From positions 1-64,000 of the forward strand of contig NZ_CAKMHQ010000024.1 in assembly GCF_927312905.1 (NCBI RefSeq): a stretch of DNA of 64,000 nt. Direction: 5' to 3'. The notes under the pieces are model-generated. The model made no database searches, was not told where the DNA came from, and saw only the letters and a program-made list of their open reading frames with translations. The stretch's first letter is position 1; the number at the start of each line of letters is the position of its first letter. Shown piece by piece: positions 55,231 to 64,000 of the stretch. Position numbers and translations under genes: made by a program. The DNA is from Candidatus Nitrotoga sp. 1052. GTDB taxonomy: Bacteria; Pseudomonadota; Gammaproteobacteria; Burkholderiales; Gallionellaceae.

Positions 55231-56748
55231 ATGCATACATTTAAAAGAAGCTCACTGACTCTTGCTTTGGTCGCAGCAATAGGTTCGGTTGGTATTGCAG
55301 GCACAGCAAGCGCTGCAGTACACCTAAGTGACAATGGTCAGGGTCAAGTTCTGATTTACCCGTACTACACCACGCGCGCCGGAAATGACACCTATCTGTC
55401 CGTACTGAACACGACTGCTTTGTCCAAGGCTCTAAAAGTTCGTTTCTCCGAAGGCAAGAACGGTCGCACGGTACTTGATTTTCATATCTACTTGTCTCCG
55501 TATGACATCTGGACTGCTGCGGTTGTAAACACGGCTAATGGTGCAAAGCTCGTTACTGCCGACAAGTCCTGCACTGCTCCTGCGATTCCTGCTGGTGGCA
55601 AGGGTTTCACGAACTTCGCCTATTCGAGTGCTGTGCTGGATAGTATTCAGCAAAGTGGTGGAGATGGCGCAACGACTTCGCTGGACCGTACGCGTGAAGG
55701 CTATTTTGAGATTATTGAAATGGGCACGATCACGAATACCGCGATCAACGCGGCAATAACACACGCGAGTGGGGTGCCAGCTAATTGCGCAGTGGTTCAG
55801 GCTGCGACTATGGACATGGGCGTTGCTAGCACATTGATAGTGGGTGGCCAATCGGCCAGAGCCTTCAAGGCGACAGGTGGATTGTCAGGTACGGCTTCCT
55901 TGGTCAATGTTGCAGGTGGTACCGATTTTGGCTATGCCCCAGTTGTGCTGGAGGCTTTTTCTCCATCACTAGTCGAGAATATTTGGAATTATCCGGACAG
56001 CATTTTCCCGGATATGACTTCCACAGAGCGTACTAGCTTGGTGCTCTACAAGGGTAGTGTCGTTTCAAGCTCATGGAATAAAGGCAGCGATGCTATCAGC
56101 GCACTGCTGATGCACGACAATATCATCAACGAGTATGTTCTAGACAACACAACCCTATCTGGCACCGACTGGGTGATAACGATGCCAACCAAACGATACA
56201 ATGTTCCGGTGCATAACAAGTCATGGGTGACAGACGCCACTCAATTGTTTAGTCCTTTCACCAGCAAGTTTTGGGGTAATGGTAATGGCTGGCGTAATGG
56301 CGCATGCGAAAGATGGACTAAAGATCTGAGTTACTGGAACCGTGAAGGAGAAAGCGTAAAATTTATTGATTTTCCTGAACCCGCCCCTGGTGGCGAAATT
56401 CCGCTTTGCTGGGAAACGAACGTTGTAACGTTCAACCACTCTTATGTGCTGGGATCGGTCAGCCAAGTCAATGTTCCAGTTTATTTCGAGCATGGCTGGG
56501 TACGTATGCCGTTTAACTCTGACAATATACCTGTCGTCAATGGCCAAACTGATGGTAATGGTGTTGTTCATCCAAATGCCTCCCATTCATTAACGAGTAT
56601 CAATGGAGACAAATATTTCGGTTTGCCTACCGTTGGATTCATGGTGCAAGATTTTATTAACCAGAATGCGGCACCCGGAATTTTGGCAACATACGGTGGC
56701 AATTTCAATCATAAATATACGACCAGGATATCTCGACTCCCCCCGTGA
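55231..56748 (+). CDS. secreted paralogous protein, copy 3 of 4
   Basis: A 505-residue tandem paralogue with the same signal peptide and conserved blocks as its neighbours. It begins 51 bases after the previous copy. The spacers on both sides of it share a GTGACCAATCTTCAAACACC stretch, so the duplicated unit includes the intergenic DNA. It is practically identical to the preceding copy from the signal peptide to about residue 340, except for a short patch (LDSIQQSGGDG instead of LEGINVIGGDG) that matches the distant copy at 12492. The variable region differs at about 365-450. Confidence 0.75.
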   Translation: MHTFKRSSLTLALVAAIGSVGIAGTASAAVHLSDNGQGQVLIYPYYTTRAGNDTYLSVLNTTALSKALKVRFSEGKNGRTVLDFHIYLSPYDIWTAAVVNTANGAKLVTADKSCTAPAIPAGGKGFTNFAYSSAVLDSIQQSGGDGATTSLDRTREGYFEIIEMGTITNTAINAAITHASGVPANCAVVQAATMDMGVASTLIVGGQSARAFKATGGLSGTASLVNVAGGTDFGYAPVVLEAFSPSLVENIWNYPDSIFPDMTSTERTSLVLYKGSVVSSSWNKGSDAISALLMHDNIINEYVLDNTTLSGTDWVITMPTKRYNVPVHNKSWVTDATQLFSPFTSKFWGNGNGWRNGACERWTKDLSYWNREGESVKFIDFPEPAPGGEIPLCWETNVVTFNHSYVLGSVSQVNVPVYFEHGWVRMPFNSDNIPVVNGQTDGNGVVHPNASHSLTSINGDKYFGLPTVGFMVQDFINQNAAPGILATYGGNFNHKYTTRISRLPP

Positions 56749-56795
56749 CCAATCTTCAAACACCTCGTATACAAACATTAGGAAGCCTGGAGACT

Positions 56796-58304
56796 ATGCA
56801 TAAATTTAAAAGAAACTCACTGACTCTTGCTTTGGTCGCAGCGATAGGTTCGGTTGGTATTGCAGGCACAGCAAGTGCTGCCGTACACCTAAGTGACAAT
56901 GGTCAAGGTCAGGTTCTGATTTACCCGTACTACACCACGCGCGCCGGATATGACACCTATCTGTCCGTACTGAACACGACTGCTTTGTCCAAGGCTCTAA
57001 AAATTCGTTTCTCAGAAGGCAAGAACAGTCGCGCGGTAGTTGATTTTCATATCTACTTGTCTCCGTATGACATCTGGACCGCTGCGGTTGTAAACACGGC
57101 TAATGGTGCAAAGCTTGTTACCGCCGACAAGTCCTGCACTGCTCCTGCGCTTCCTGCTGGTGGCAAGGATTTCGTGAACTTTGCCTATTCGGGTGCTGCG
57201 CTTGAAGGTATTAACGTAATTGGCGGAGATGGCGAAACGACTTCGCTGGATCGTACCCGTGAAGGCTATTTTGAGATTATCGAAATGGGCACGATCACGA
57301 ACACCGCGATCAATGCGGCAATAACACACGCGAGTGGGGTGCCAGCTAATTGCGCAGTGGTTCAGGCCGCAACCATGGACATGGGCGTTACTAGCACATT
57401 GGTAGTGGGTGGCCAATCGGCCAGAGCCTTCAAGGCAACAGGTGGCCTGTCAGGTACAGCCTCCCTGATAAACGTTGCAAGCGGTACGGATTATGGCTAC
57501 GCCCCAGTTGTGCTGGAGGGCTTCTCTCCACCAGCGGTCGAGAACATATGGTTTGCTGGGCAAAGCTATCTCCCGGATCTGAGATTCGCAGATCTGACTA
57601 GCTTGGTTTACTACAAGGGTAGTGTCGTTTCCAGCACATGGAATGCCGGGGAAGATGCTGTTGGCGCGCTGCTAATGCACGACAATATCATCAACGAGTT
57701 TGTTTTGGACAGCGCAACCCTGTCTGGCACTGACTGGGTGATAACGATGCCGACCAAACGATATGATGTCCCGGTGCACAGCAAGTTTTTGGCGACGGAC
57801 TCCACTCAATTGTATAGTCCGTTTACCAGCAAGTTTTGGCTTGGTGGCGCGTGTGAGCGATTTCAATATCTCTTCACCAATCGCGAAAATTATTCCATCT
57901 ACTTCGCTTATTTTACAGGACAGCTCAGCGGAGAACTCCTGTGCTGGGCGTCATCCGTTGTAGGTTTATTCAAAACGCCGGGATTGGCCGTTAATAGTAG
58001 CTTGCTGGGATCGACCAACAAAACCGAGCTTGCTAGCTACTTAGAGAATGGTTGGCTGAAGATGTCTTTTAACGAAACCTACATATCTGTCGTCAATGGC
58101 CAAACTGATGGTAATGGATTTAGACATGACTGGGCCACCCAATCATTAACGAGTAAGAATGGAGACACGTATTTCGGTTTGCCTACCGTTGGATTCATGG
58201 TGCAAGATTTTATTAACCAGAATGCGGCACCCGGAATTTTGGCAACATACGGTGGCAATTTCAATCATAAATATACGACCAGGATATCTCGACTCCCCCC
58301 GTGA
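56796..58304 (+). CDS. secreted paralogous protein, copy 4 of 4
   Basis: A 502-residue tandem paralogue. The first 240 residues are near-identical to the other tandem copies. From about residue 245 (VENIWFAGQSYLPDLRF) to 455 it diverges strongly, including a longer insert around FTNRENYSIYFAYFTGQ, before the invariant tail. ATG at 56796 lies in the context GGAGACT-ATG; an earlier in-frame reading at 56745 is less likely. It has an N-terminal signal peptide. The mosaic of identity and divergence suggests variation focused on the middle of the protein. Confidence 0.75.
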   Translation: MHKFKRNSLTLALVAAIGSVGIAGTASAAVHLSDNGQGQVLIYPYYTTRAGYDTYLSVLNTTALSKALKIRFSEGKNSRAVVDFHIYLSPYDIWTAAVVNTANGAKLVTADKSCTAPALPAGGKDFVNFAYSGAALEGINVIGGDGETTSLDRTREGYFEIIEMGTITNTAINAAITHASGVPANCAVVQAATMDMGVTSTLVVGGQSARAFKATGGLSGTASLINVASGTDYGYAPVVLEGFSPPAVENIWFAGQSYLPDLRFADLTSLVYYKGSVVSSTWNAGEDAVGALLMHDNIINEFVLDSATLSGTDWVITMPTKRYDVPVHSKFLATDSTQLYSPFTSKFWLGGACERFQYLFTNRENYSIYFAYFTGQLSGELLCWASSVVGLFKTPGLAVNSSLLGSTNKTELASYLENGWLKMSFNETYISVVNGQTDGNGFRHDWATQSLTSKNGDTYFGLPTVGFMVQDFINQNAAPGILATYGGNFNHKYTTRISRLPP

Positions 58305-58369
58305 CGTAGAGAGTCTGGAAAATTGTCGGCATGGCTGCGCCAGCCGTAGCGTACGTGCATCAACTTCTA

Positions 58370-58480
58370 TGCCATGCACTGTCGCCGATGTTGTCGCCGC
58401 GATATGTCTGGATAAATGCCCAAGGCTAACCGCTTTTCCTTGCCCTCAAAACGCTTAAGCCGCCAACAAGCGGAATTTGT
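58370..58480 (-). pseudogene. integrase (DUF4102-type) remnant
   Basis: The minus-strand translation reads SACWRLKRFEGKEKRLALG followed by IYPDISRRQHRRQ. This closely resembles the N-terminal DUF4102 segment of P4-type tyrosine integrases (WRLKYRFGGKEKLLALGVYPD type). No start, catalytic domain or downstream continuation is present. It lies about 30 bases beyond the 3' end of tRNA-Gly, the usual place of such integrases. Confidence 0.62.
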
Positions 58481-58509
58481 GTACGGGAATGAATGTAGTA
58501 GAAAAAAAG

Positions 58510-58583
58510 TGGAGCGGGCGATGGGAATCGAACCCACGGCTCTAGCTTGGGAAGCTAGGGTATTACCATTATACGACGCCCGC
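58510..58583 (-). tRNA. tRNA-Gly (anticodon CCC)
   Basis: A 74-base cloverleaf on the minus strand: acceptor GCGGGCG pairs with CGCCCGC, the anticodon stem CTAGC/GCTAG encloses the loop TTCCCAA (anticodon CCC), and GTGGGTTCGATTCCCAT forms the T arm. CCA is encoded. The 3' end faces the integrase remnant. Confidence 0.95.
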
Positions 58584-58618
58584 ATGTAGAATGGATGTTA
58601 CCTTAACACGGCCAGAAT

Positions 58619-58828
58619 TTGAAAGTGATTTCAGTCTCAATTAACGGCGAAGTTCGCCAATTTGATAATCCTATTTCCGTCGCTACGCTCCTCGAACAGA
58701 TGCAACTGACTGGCAAGCGTATCGCGCTGGAACGCAACGGTGAAATTTTGCCGCGCGGACAATTCAACCAACAACTGCTGGCAGATGGCGACCGACTTGA
58801 AATTGTTGTCGCAGTCGGTGGCGGTTAA
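58619..58828 (+). CDS. thiS: thiamine biosynthesis sulfur carrier ThiS
   Basis: A ubiquitin-fold sulfur carrier for the thiazole ring of thiamine. The 69 residues end in the required di-glycine (VVAVGGG), which becomes a thiocarboxylate, and show ISVSINGEVRQF, ALERNGEILPRGQF and LLADGDRLEIV. The start is a TTG at 58619 or a GTG at 58625; no good ribosome binding site decides. It is 15 bases upstream of thiG. Confidence 0.9.
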   Translation: MKVISVSINGEVRQFDNPISVATLLEQMQLTGKRIALERNGEILPRGQFNQQLLADGDRLEIVVAVGGG

Positions 58829-58843
58829 TCACGGAATACATTA

Positions 58844-59629
58844 ATGAACAAAGACACATTGCTCATCGCGGGCAAAAGCTATAACTCGCGCCTGTTGATT
58901 GGCACCGGCAAATACAAGGATTTTACCGAGACGCAGGCGGCGGTAGAGGCCAGTGGCGCCGAGATCATCACCATCGCCATCCGTCGCAGTAACATCGGGC
59001 AAAACCCGAATGAGCCGAATCTGCTGGACGTTCTCCCACCATCGAAATATACCCTGTTGCCCAACACGGCGGGTTGCTACAGCGCGGACGACGCCGTGCG
59101 CACGCTGCGACTCGCACGCGAGCTGCTGAACGGACACAGTCTGGTCAAGCTGGAGGTGCTGGGTGATCCGCAATCGCTTTATCCGAATGTGGTGGAGACC
59201 CTCGCCGCCGCAAAAACGCTGGTGGCGGATGGCTTTCAGGTGATGGTGTATACCTCGGATGACCCCATCATCGCAAAGCAACTGGAAGATATTGGCTGTG
59301 TAGCCATCATGCCGCTGGCTTCGCTGATCGGCTCCGGCATGGGCATCCTCAATCCGTGGAATTTGCAGCTCATCATGGATCGCGTGCAGGTGCCCGTTAT
59401 TGTGGATGCGGGAGTGGGCACTGCCTCAGACGCGGCCATCGCCATGGAGCTCGGTTGCCATGGCGTGTTGATGAATACCGCCATTGCCGCCGCACAAGAG
59501 CCGGTATTGATGGCCTCTGCCATGAAGCAGGCCGTGGAGGCTGGCCGCATGGCATTCCTGGCCGGACGCATGCCAAAAAAATTGTATAGCGCTTCGCCCA
59601 GCTCGCCTACCAGCGGATTAATAAATTGA
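58844..59629 (+). CDS. thiG: thiazole synthase ThiG
   Basis: Forms the thiazole phosphate of thiamine from 1-deoxyxylulose 5-phosphate, dehydroglycine and ThiS thiocarboxylate. The 261 residues show [38 protein letters not shown] with the Schiff-base Lys, [14 protein letters not shown] and [22 protein letters not shown]. It follows thiS and overlaps the trmB start. Confidence 0.95.
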   Translation: MNKDTLLIAGKSYNSRLLIGTGKYKDFTETQAAVEASGAEIITIAIRRSNIGQNPNEPNLLDVLPPSKYTLLPNTAGCYSADDAVRTLRLARELLNGHSLVKLEVLGDPQSLYPNVVETLAAAKTLVADGFQVMVYTSDDPIIAKQLEDIGCVAIMPLASLIGSGMGILNPWNLQLIMDRVQVPVIVDAGVGTASDAAIAMELGCHGVLMNTAIAAAQEPVLMASAMKQAVEAGRMAFLAGRMPKKLYSASPSSPTSGLIN

Positions 59630-60303
59630 TACCGCAGCGCTCCTCACACATTCGCAGCTATGTGCTGCGACAAGGGCGCATCTCCAATGCGCAACAGCGT
59701 TGCCTCGATGCGCTCCTGCCGATTTATGGCATTCCCTACCTTTCTCAACCGCTGGATTTGGAAAATGTTTTCGGCAGGACTGCGACTAAAATCCTTGAGA
59801 TCGGTTTCGGCATGGGCGAGACCACTGCCGCCATCGCCCAGTCGCATCCGCAAAATGATTATCTTGCCCTTGAGGTGCACACCCCGGGTGTGGGCAGTTT
59901 GCTCAAACAGATTGAAGAATTGGGCTTGAAAAATATCCGCATCATCCAGCATGATGCAGTTGAAGTGCTGCGCGACATGCTGGCCGATGACGTGCTGGAC
60001 GGCGTCCATATTTTTTTCCCCGACCCTTGGCACAAGACACGCCACAACAAGCGTCGCCTGATTCAGCCTTCGTTTGTGGCGCAACTGGTGAAGAAAATAA
60101 AACCGGGCGGGTATATTCATGTCGCCACTGATTGGCAGGATTACGCTGAACAGGTACTCGCAGTGTTGAGCAGCGAAAAATCACTGGAAAATACCGCAGC
60201 GAATTATGCTCCACGCCCGGCTTATCGCCCGCTTACTAAATTTGAACAGCGCGGGCTGCGTCTGGGGCATGGCGTTTGGGACTTGGTATTCAAGAAACTC
60301 TGA
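59626..60303 (+). CDS. trmB: tRNA (guanine-N7-)-methyltransferase
   Basis: Methylates G46 of tRNA. The 225 residues show [11 protein letters not shown] near the N-terminus, the SAM site [46 protein letters not shown] and [13 protein letters not shown]. The start is TTG at 59626, overlapping the thiG stop. Pairing thiS-thiG with trmB is common in Betaproteobacteria. Confidence 0.94.
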   Translation: MIPQRSSHIRSYVLRQGRISNAQQRCLDALLPIYGIPYLSQPLDLENVFGRTATKILEIGFGMGETTAAIAQSHPQNDYLALEVHTPGVGSLLKQIEELGLKNIRIIQHDAVEVLRDMLADDVLDGVHIFFPDPWHKTRHNKRRLIQPSFVAQLVKKIKPGGYIHVATDWQDYAEQVLAVLSSEKSLENTAANYAPRPAYRPLTKFEQRGLRLGHGVWDLVFKKL

Positions 60304-60346
60304 TCAAAATCCGTGAGTCATCGCGGGCTGACAATTCCACAAAACC

Positions 60347-61507
60347 TTACTTGCGCAAAAAAATCTGTAGCAAGTCATTCAAAAAGTGCCGCCCCAACTC
60401 GGTTGGTGCGATGCGCTGCAGGCCACGCTCAATCAAGCCGCGTTGCTCGGCCTGCTCCAGTTCACGGCGGATCAGCAGCAAAGACAGGCTGGTACGCTCG
60501 GCAAATAGAGCGTCAGCAAAACCTTGATTCAAGCGCAACGCATTCATCATGAATTCAAACGGCAAATCCTCGCGCTTCACTGTATGTTCAGTCTGCACCG
60601 GCAAACCTTGCGCTACCTGTTGCAGATAGGCCTGCGGCTGTTTATAACGCACCTGTCGCACTACCCTGTCCGGGAAACTCAGCTTGCTGTGTGCGCCCGC
60701 GCCTATGCCCAGATAATCACCAAATTGCCAGTAATTCAGGTTATGGCGTGCCTGTTTTTTTGGCTGTGCAAAAGCCGAGGTTTCGTAATGCTGATAGCCG
60801 TGCACGCTTAGTATTTGTTCAATATCCTGCTGCATGACGCTGCACAGATCATCGTCCGGCAAGGCTGGCGGATAACGGTGAAAAAGTGTATTCGGCTCCA
60901 GCGTGAGGTTGTAGCAGGACAAATGTTGCGGTGCAAATTCCAGTGCGGCATGCACATCCTGTGCCGCTTCCGCCTGCGTTTGCTGCGGCAAACCGTACAT
61001 TAAATCCAGATTAATGTTGTCAAAATGCTGCTGCGCGATTTCTACTGCGCGCCGCGCCTCGGTCGCATCGTGGATACGTCCCAGCGCCTTGAGATGAGTA
61101 TCGTTGAAACTCTGAATGCCGAGCGATAGCCGATTAACACCCGCATCACGGAAGCCCGCAAACTTGTCTGCCTCCACTGTGCCTGGATTTGCTTCCAGCG
61201 TGATTTCCGCGCCATGATCCAGCGGCAACAACATGCGTACTGAAGTGAGAATTTGTTCCATAGCCTGAGCAGAAATCAGGCTGGGCGTGCCTCCACCGAT
61301 GAACACGGTGTACACCTTGCGCCCCCAGATTTGCGGCAGAGCCAGCTCCAGATCGCGCACTAACGCAGCCACGTATTCCTGCTCTGGCAGAGACTCGCGC
61401 GCCTCATGCGAATTAAAATCACAATAAGGGCATTTACGCACACACCACGGAATATGGATGTACAAAGACAACGGCGGTAAAGCCTTAAAACTGATCTCTT
61501 GCGTCAT
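60347..61507 (-). CDS. hemW: radical SAM heme chaperone HemW
   Basis: HemN-like protein that inserts heme into respiratory proteins. The 386 residues show IHIPWCVRKCPYCDFNSH (Cx3Cx2C cluster motif), FIGGGTPSLI, ANPGTVE, GVNRLSLGIQSF and the HemW C-terminal domain (LPFEFMMNALRL). I chose ATG at 61507 (MTQEISFKALPPLS); an ATG at 61540 is the alternative and would nearly meet the divergent msrA. It lacks the extra N-terminal HemN region. Confidence 0.9.
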   Translation of the reverse strand: MTQEISFKALPPLSLYIHIPWCVRKCPYCDFNSHEARESLPEQEYVAALVRDLELALPQIWGRKVYTVFIGGGTPSLISAQAMEQILTSVRMLLPLDHGAEITLEANPGTVEADKFAGFRDAGVNRLSLGIQSFNDTHLKALGRIHDATEARRAVEIAQQHFDNINLDLMYGLPQQTQAEAAQDVHAALEFAPQHLSCYNLTLEPNTLFHRYPPALPDDDLCSVMQQDIEQILSVHGYQHYETSAFAQPKKQARHNLNYWQFGDYLGIGAGAHSKLSFPDRVVRQVRYKQPQAYLQQVAQGLPVQTEHTVKREDLPFEFMMNALRLNQGFADALFAERTSLSLLLIRRELEQAEQRGLIERGLQRIAPTELGRHFLNDLLQIFLRK

Positions 61508-61571
61508 GGAGTCGAGTGGGTGTAAAAGGTGAATATTCATGGGTACGATAGGCTCAACTGAGAGGATAAAT

Positions 61572-62039
61572 ATGGAACAGGCAACTTTTGCAGCAGGGTG
61601 TTTCTGGGGCGTGGAAGCCGCATTTCGGCAGATTCCAGGCGTGCATGAAACGAGCGTTGGATATACTGGCGGCAATACAGACAATCCAACTTATCCGGAA
61701 GTGTGCAATGGCACCACTGGCCACGCCGAAGCGGTACAAATCACCTTCGACCCGGCACAGGTCAGCTACACACAACTACTGGAAATTTTCTGGCAATGCC
61801 ACGACCCAACACAGCGCAACCGCCAGGGGCCGGATGTCGGCACGCAATACCGCTCTGCAATTTTCTTTCATTCACCACAACAAGAAGCCGCCGCAAACGC
61901 CTCAAAAATACAGCAGGAAGAAAGTGAACGGTACGACAAGCCGATAGCCACTGAAATCGAAGCTGCCACCACTTACTATCGCGCCGAGGAATACCACCAG
62001 CAGTATCTGGAAAAACGCGGGCAAAGTTACTGTCATTAG
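61572..62039 (+). CDS. msrA: peptide methionine sulfoxide reductase MsrA
   Basis: Repairs methionine-S-sulfoxide residues. The 155 residues show the active-site [18 protein letters not shown] with catalytic Cys, [26 protein letters not shown] and [16 protein letters not shown] at 61572 has GAGAGG six bases upstream; an earlier in-frame reading begins at 61539. It is divergent from hemW. Confidence 0.94.
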   Translation: MEQATFAAGCFWGVEAAFRQIPGVHETSVGYTGGNTDNPTYPEVCNGTTGHAEAVQITFDPAQVSYTQLLEIFWQCHDPTQRNRQGPDVGTQYRSAIFFHSPQQEAAANASKIQQEESERYDKPIATEIEAATTYYRAEEYHQQYLEKRGQSYCH

Positions 62040-62136
62040 CAATAACGGTGCGGGCGATTTCATCGGCAACAGTGCGCAGTTGGAATACCCGGGCGTTGTT
62101 TGTAAATTTTAGTATTTAAGGCTACACCGAACAAAT

Positions 62137-62217
62137 CCGTTCGCGTTGAGCCTGTCGAAACGTACCCGCTGTAAATCAATAAATTACAAATGGCTTCGAC
62201 AGGCTCAGCCCGAACGG
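62137..62217. repeat. REP-like inverted repeat with TTCGACAGGCTCA core
   Basis: Arms 62137-62159 and 62195-62217 consist of CCGTTCG and TGAGCCTGTCGAA and their complements, separated by 35 bases. The TTCGACAGGCTCAG/CGAACGG core is a widespread betaproteobacterial intergenic repeat, also echoed in the element at 52350-52505. It lies between the convergent msrA and rdgB genes and may act as a terminator. Confidence 0.75.
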
Positions 62218-62238
62218 AAGGACTTGTTTAAAATTGCA

Positions 62239-62832
62239 TTAATGCTCTGCAATTTGCAGCCTTTGTAGCAGAATATGCAGTGCCTGTGCACGGTGGCTGA
62301 TCTGCGCCTTCTCGTCGCGGCTCAATTCCGCACTCATTTTGTTGAGTTGCGGCAACCAGAATAGCGGGTCGTAACCAAATCCTCCTTCGCCGAGCATCTG
62401 CTGCGCAATTTCGCCATGCCATTCGCCTTCCGCAATCAGCGGTTGCGGATCGTCAGCATGACGCACCATCACAAGCACACAATAATAATGCGCACGCCGG
62501 TCAACCACGCCTTCCATCGCCTGCAACAATTTTTCATTGTTGCGCGAATCCGATTTCGGCTCGCCCGCATAACGTGCGGACTGTACACCCGGTGCGCCGC
62601 CCAAAGCAGCTACGCATAGTCCAGAGTCATCCGCCAGTGCAGGCAGGCCACTGATGCGGCTGACATGACGCGCCTTGGCCAGCGCATTCTCAACGAAAGT
62701 GCAGTGAGGTTCTTCAGCCTCGTCAATGCCAAGTTGCGCCTGCGTCAGTATCTCGATGGACAGAGACGCAAGCGTTAACTGCAACTCGCGCAACTTACCC
62801 GGATTGTTGGAGGCTATAACCAGCTTGTGCAT
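62239..62832 (-). CDS. rdgB: XTP/dITP diphosphatase (RdgB/HAM1)
   Basis: Removes non-canonical purine triphosphates. The 197 residues show KLVIASNNPGKLREL, FVENALAKARHVS, ADDSGLCVAALGGAPGVQSARYAG, GFGYDPLFWLP and LSRDEKAQISHRAQAL. It follows rph with a six-base gap, as in many proteobacteria. Confidence 0.95.
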   Translation of the reverse strand: MHKLVIASNNPGKLRELQLTLASLSIEILTQAQLGIDEAEEPHCTFVENALAKARHVSRISGLPALADDSGLCVAALGGAPGVQSARYAGEPKSDSRNNEKLLQAMEGVVDRRAHYYCVLVMVRHADDPQPLIAEGEWHGEIAQQMLGEGGFGYDPLFWLPQLNKMSAELSRDEKAQISHRAQALHILLQRLQIAEH

Positions 62833-62838
62833 GGTGAA

Positions 62839-63555
62839 TTATTTCGCCAGCGCCGCGCGCTGCATCTCAATTAACTGCGCGATGCCAGATTGCGCCAAAT
62901 TGAGCATGGCATCCATCTCAATGCGGTTGAAAGCATGACCCTCTGCCGTACCCTGCACCTCTATGAAATGTCCCGCACTGGTCATCACCACATTCATATC
63001 GGTATCACATAAAGAATCTTCGGCGTAGTCAAGATCAAGCACCGGCATACCCTGATAAATACCCACCGAAATCGCAGCGACGAAATCACGCAATGCGTTC
63101 TCCTGGATCAACCCTTGCTTGACTAACCCACTAACGGCATCGTGCAAGGCGACAAAAGCGCCGGTAATACTGGCCGTGCGCGTCCCGCCATCGGCCTGAA
63201 TCACGTCGCAATCCACTTGGATAGTGCGCTCGCCCAATTGTTTCAAATCCACCACAGAGCGCAAACTGCGTCCAATCAGACGCTGGATTTCCTGCGTGCG
63301 TCCAGACTGTTTTCCCTTGGCTGCTTCGCGCCCCATACGGCTACCGGTAGAACGCGGCAACATGCCATATTCCGCCGTGACCCACCCCTCACCGGAGCCT
63401 TTTTTATGAGGCGGCACACGCTCCTCCACGCTGGCGGTGCAAATCACTTTTGTGTCGCCACATTCGATCAGCACCGAACCTTCGGCATGCTTGGTGTAAT
63501 GACGCGTGATGAGAATGGAACGAAGCTGATCGGTTTGCCGCTGACTGGGACGCAT
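62839..63555 (-). CDS. rph: ribonuclease PH
   Basis: Phosphorolytic exoribonuclease trimming the 3' ends of tRNA precursors. The 238 residues start at [14 protein letters not shown] and show [78 protein letters not shown], and [21 protein letters not shown]. An earlier in-frame start at 63582 would add nine residues. It pairs with rdgB. Confidence 0.95.
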   Translation of the reverse strand: MRPSQRQTDQLRSILITRHYTKHAEGSVLIECGDTKVICTASVEERVPPHKKGSGEGWVTAEYGMLPRSTGSRMGREAAKGKQSGRTQEIQRLIGRSLRSVVDLKQLGERTIQVDCDVIQADGGTRTASITGAFVALHDAVSGLVKQGLIQENALRDFVAAISVGIYQGMPVLDLDYAEDSLCDTDMNVVMTSAGHFIEVQGTAEGHAFNRIEMDAMLNLAQSGIAQLIEMQRAALAK

Positions 63556-63815
63556 AAAAATAATCCAAAAATGAAATGGCACGCATTATAACTTGCGCCG
63601 CTTAGGCAATCAGAATTAGTCCAATATGATTGTTGCAGACTCGATTGGAATTTTATATAACAAATTTCACCATATGCAATCGTCATATAATGCACACACT
63701 GCAGTTCAATCCATTTTTCCAGAAAAAAGCGTAACAAGTCATTAATAAATCATGGCCTTGTTTAACGTTGGAATCGGGTTGAATAATCACCCAAACTATA
63801 TTATCTGGAGTCCCA
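63556..63815. other. divergent intergenic region rph-yicC
   Basis: 260 AT-rich bases between divergent genes. Promoters for both sides are expected here; none was clear enough to place. Confidence 0.4.
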
Positions 63816-64000
63816 ATGATTTTTAGCATGACCGGCTTTGCCACTGCCGCAACAGAACTCGATACCGGATCGCTTGCAGTGGAACTGCGTGCGGTCAATC
63901 ATCGTTACCTCGATCTCCAGTTACGCATGCCAGATGAGCTGCGCATGCTGGAGCCCATGTTGCGCGAGATTCTTGCCGCGCAACTGACGCGCGGCAAGGT
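63816..64000 (+). CDS. yicC: YicC family endoribonuclease (partial)
   Basis: N-terminal 61 residues of a YicC-type protein; the gene runs off the window. The characteristic start is FSMTGFATAATE, followed by LAVELRAVNHRYLDLQLRMPD and LEPMLREILAAQLTRGK. E. coli YicC is described as an endoribonuclease. GGAG lies five bases before the ATG at 63816. The yicC-rph neighbourhood with divergent orientation is conserved in proteobacteria. Confidence 0.92.
   Translation, partial: MIFSMTGFATAATELDTGSLAVELRAVNHRYLDLQLRMPDELRMLEPMLREILAAQLTRGK

Noticed and set aside
53659-58304. PEP-CTERM or autotransporter identity of the paralogues
   Set aside because: The C-termini lack a PEP motif followed by a hydrophobic helix and lack a beta-barrel autotransporter domain.
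58584-58618. TPP riboswitch upstream of thiS
   Set aside because: The space between the tRNA and thiS is only about 35 bases, too short for a THI element.

Overview
The window looks like a chromosomal segment of a betaproteobacterium of the Nitrosomonadales/Gallionellaceae type (relatives of Gallionella, Sideroxydans or Candidatus Nitrotoga). This is inferred from gene content and protein style: a betaproteobacterial-type type II secretion operon, a DUF1840 gene, an aroQ-accB-accC-prmA-DUF3426 block, a tkt-gap-pgk-pyk-fba block, and a periplasmic copper/cytochrome cluster. Base composition is close to 50 percent GC with AT-rich patches. No rRNA and one tRNA are present.

Layout. 1-6972: the tail of a Lys/Ala/Pro-repeat protein, the lipid A flippase msbA, a ferredoxin-reductase, an SDR gene, an AT-rich patch with a 2OG-Fe(II) oxygenase, DUF1840 and a secreted gamma-glutamylcyclotransferase-like protein. 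7117-11392 (minus): a parvulin-type isomerase, an ABC polysaccharide exporter (Wzm/Wzt type) and a radical SAM/SPASM enzyme. 11489-14601 (minus): a secreted Ig-like protein, one member of a four-copy secreted protein family, and a small lipoprotein. 14983-26664 (minus): type II secretion genes gspE-F-G-H-I-J-K, a 540 bp gap, then gspL-M-C/N-D; the secretin carries a lipobox. 26811-31421 (minus): fatty acid, shikimate and ribosomal methylation genes preceded by a PIN toxin-antitoxin pair. 31880-39124 (plus): transketolase, GAPDH, phosphoglycerate kinase, pyruvate kinase and class II aldolase, serving Calvin-cycle regeneration and/or glycolysis. 39412-42033: a small hypothetical gene, PPK2, WrbA and DoxX.

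42323-51466 (plus) is the most distinctive block. It encodes a two-domain multicopper oxidase, a diheme and a monoheme cytochrome c, a complete-ligand copper nitrite reductase, a DUF1264 protein, a further cytochrome c, and a CusBA copper/silver efflux pair. A promoter with a perfect palindrome and an NsrR-like half-site lies upstream. It reads as a periplasmic copper-dependent nitrite/NO redox module with its own copper efflux.

51498-58583 looks like accessory DNA. It has a YdcF-like gene, a MITE-like element bounded by a 9 bp direct repeat at the stop of a methyltransferase gene, three tandem near-identical secreted paralogues that appear to be exchanging sequence, and an integrase remnant abutting tRNA-Gly(CCC). 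58619-64000 returns to housekeeping genes: thiS-thiG-trmB, hemW, msrA, rdgB, rph and the start of a yicC-family gene.

The findings I think most deserve follow-up are the copper/cytochrome module and its promoter, the tandem secreted paralogues (with a fourth copy beside the secretion operon), the tRNA-linked integrase scar, the MITE-like element, and a 23 bp perfect palindrome inside the accB coding sequence. All functional calls rest on reading motifs by eye; no database search was run.
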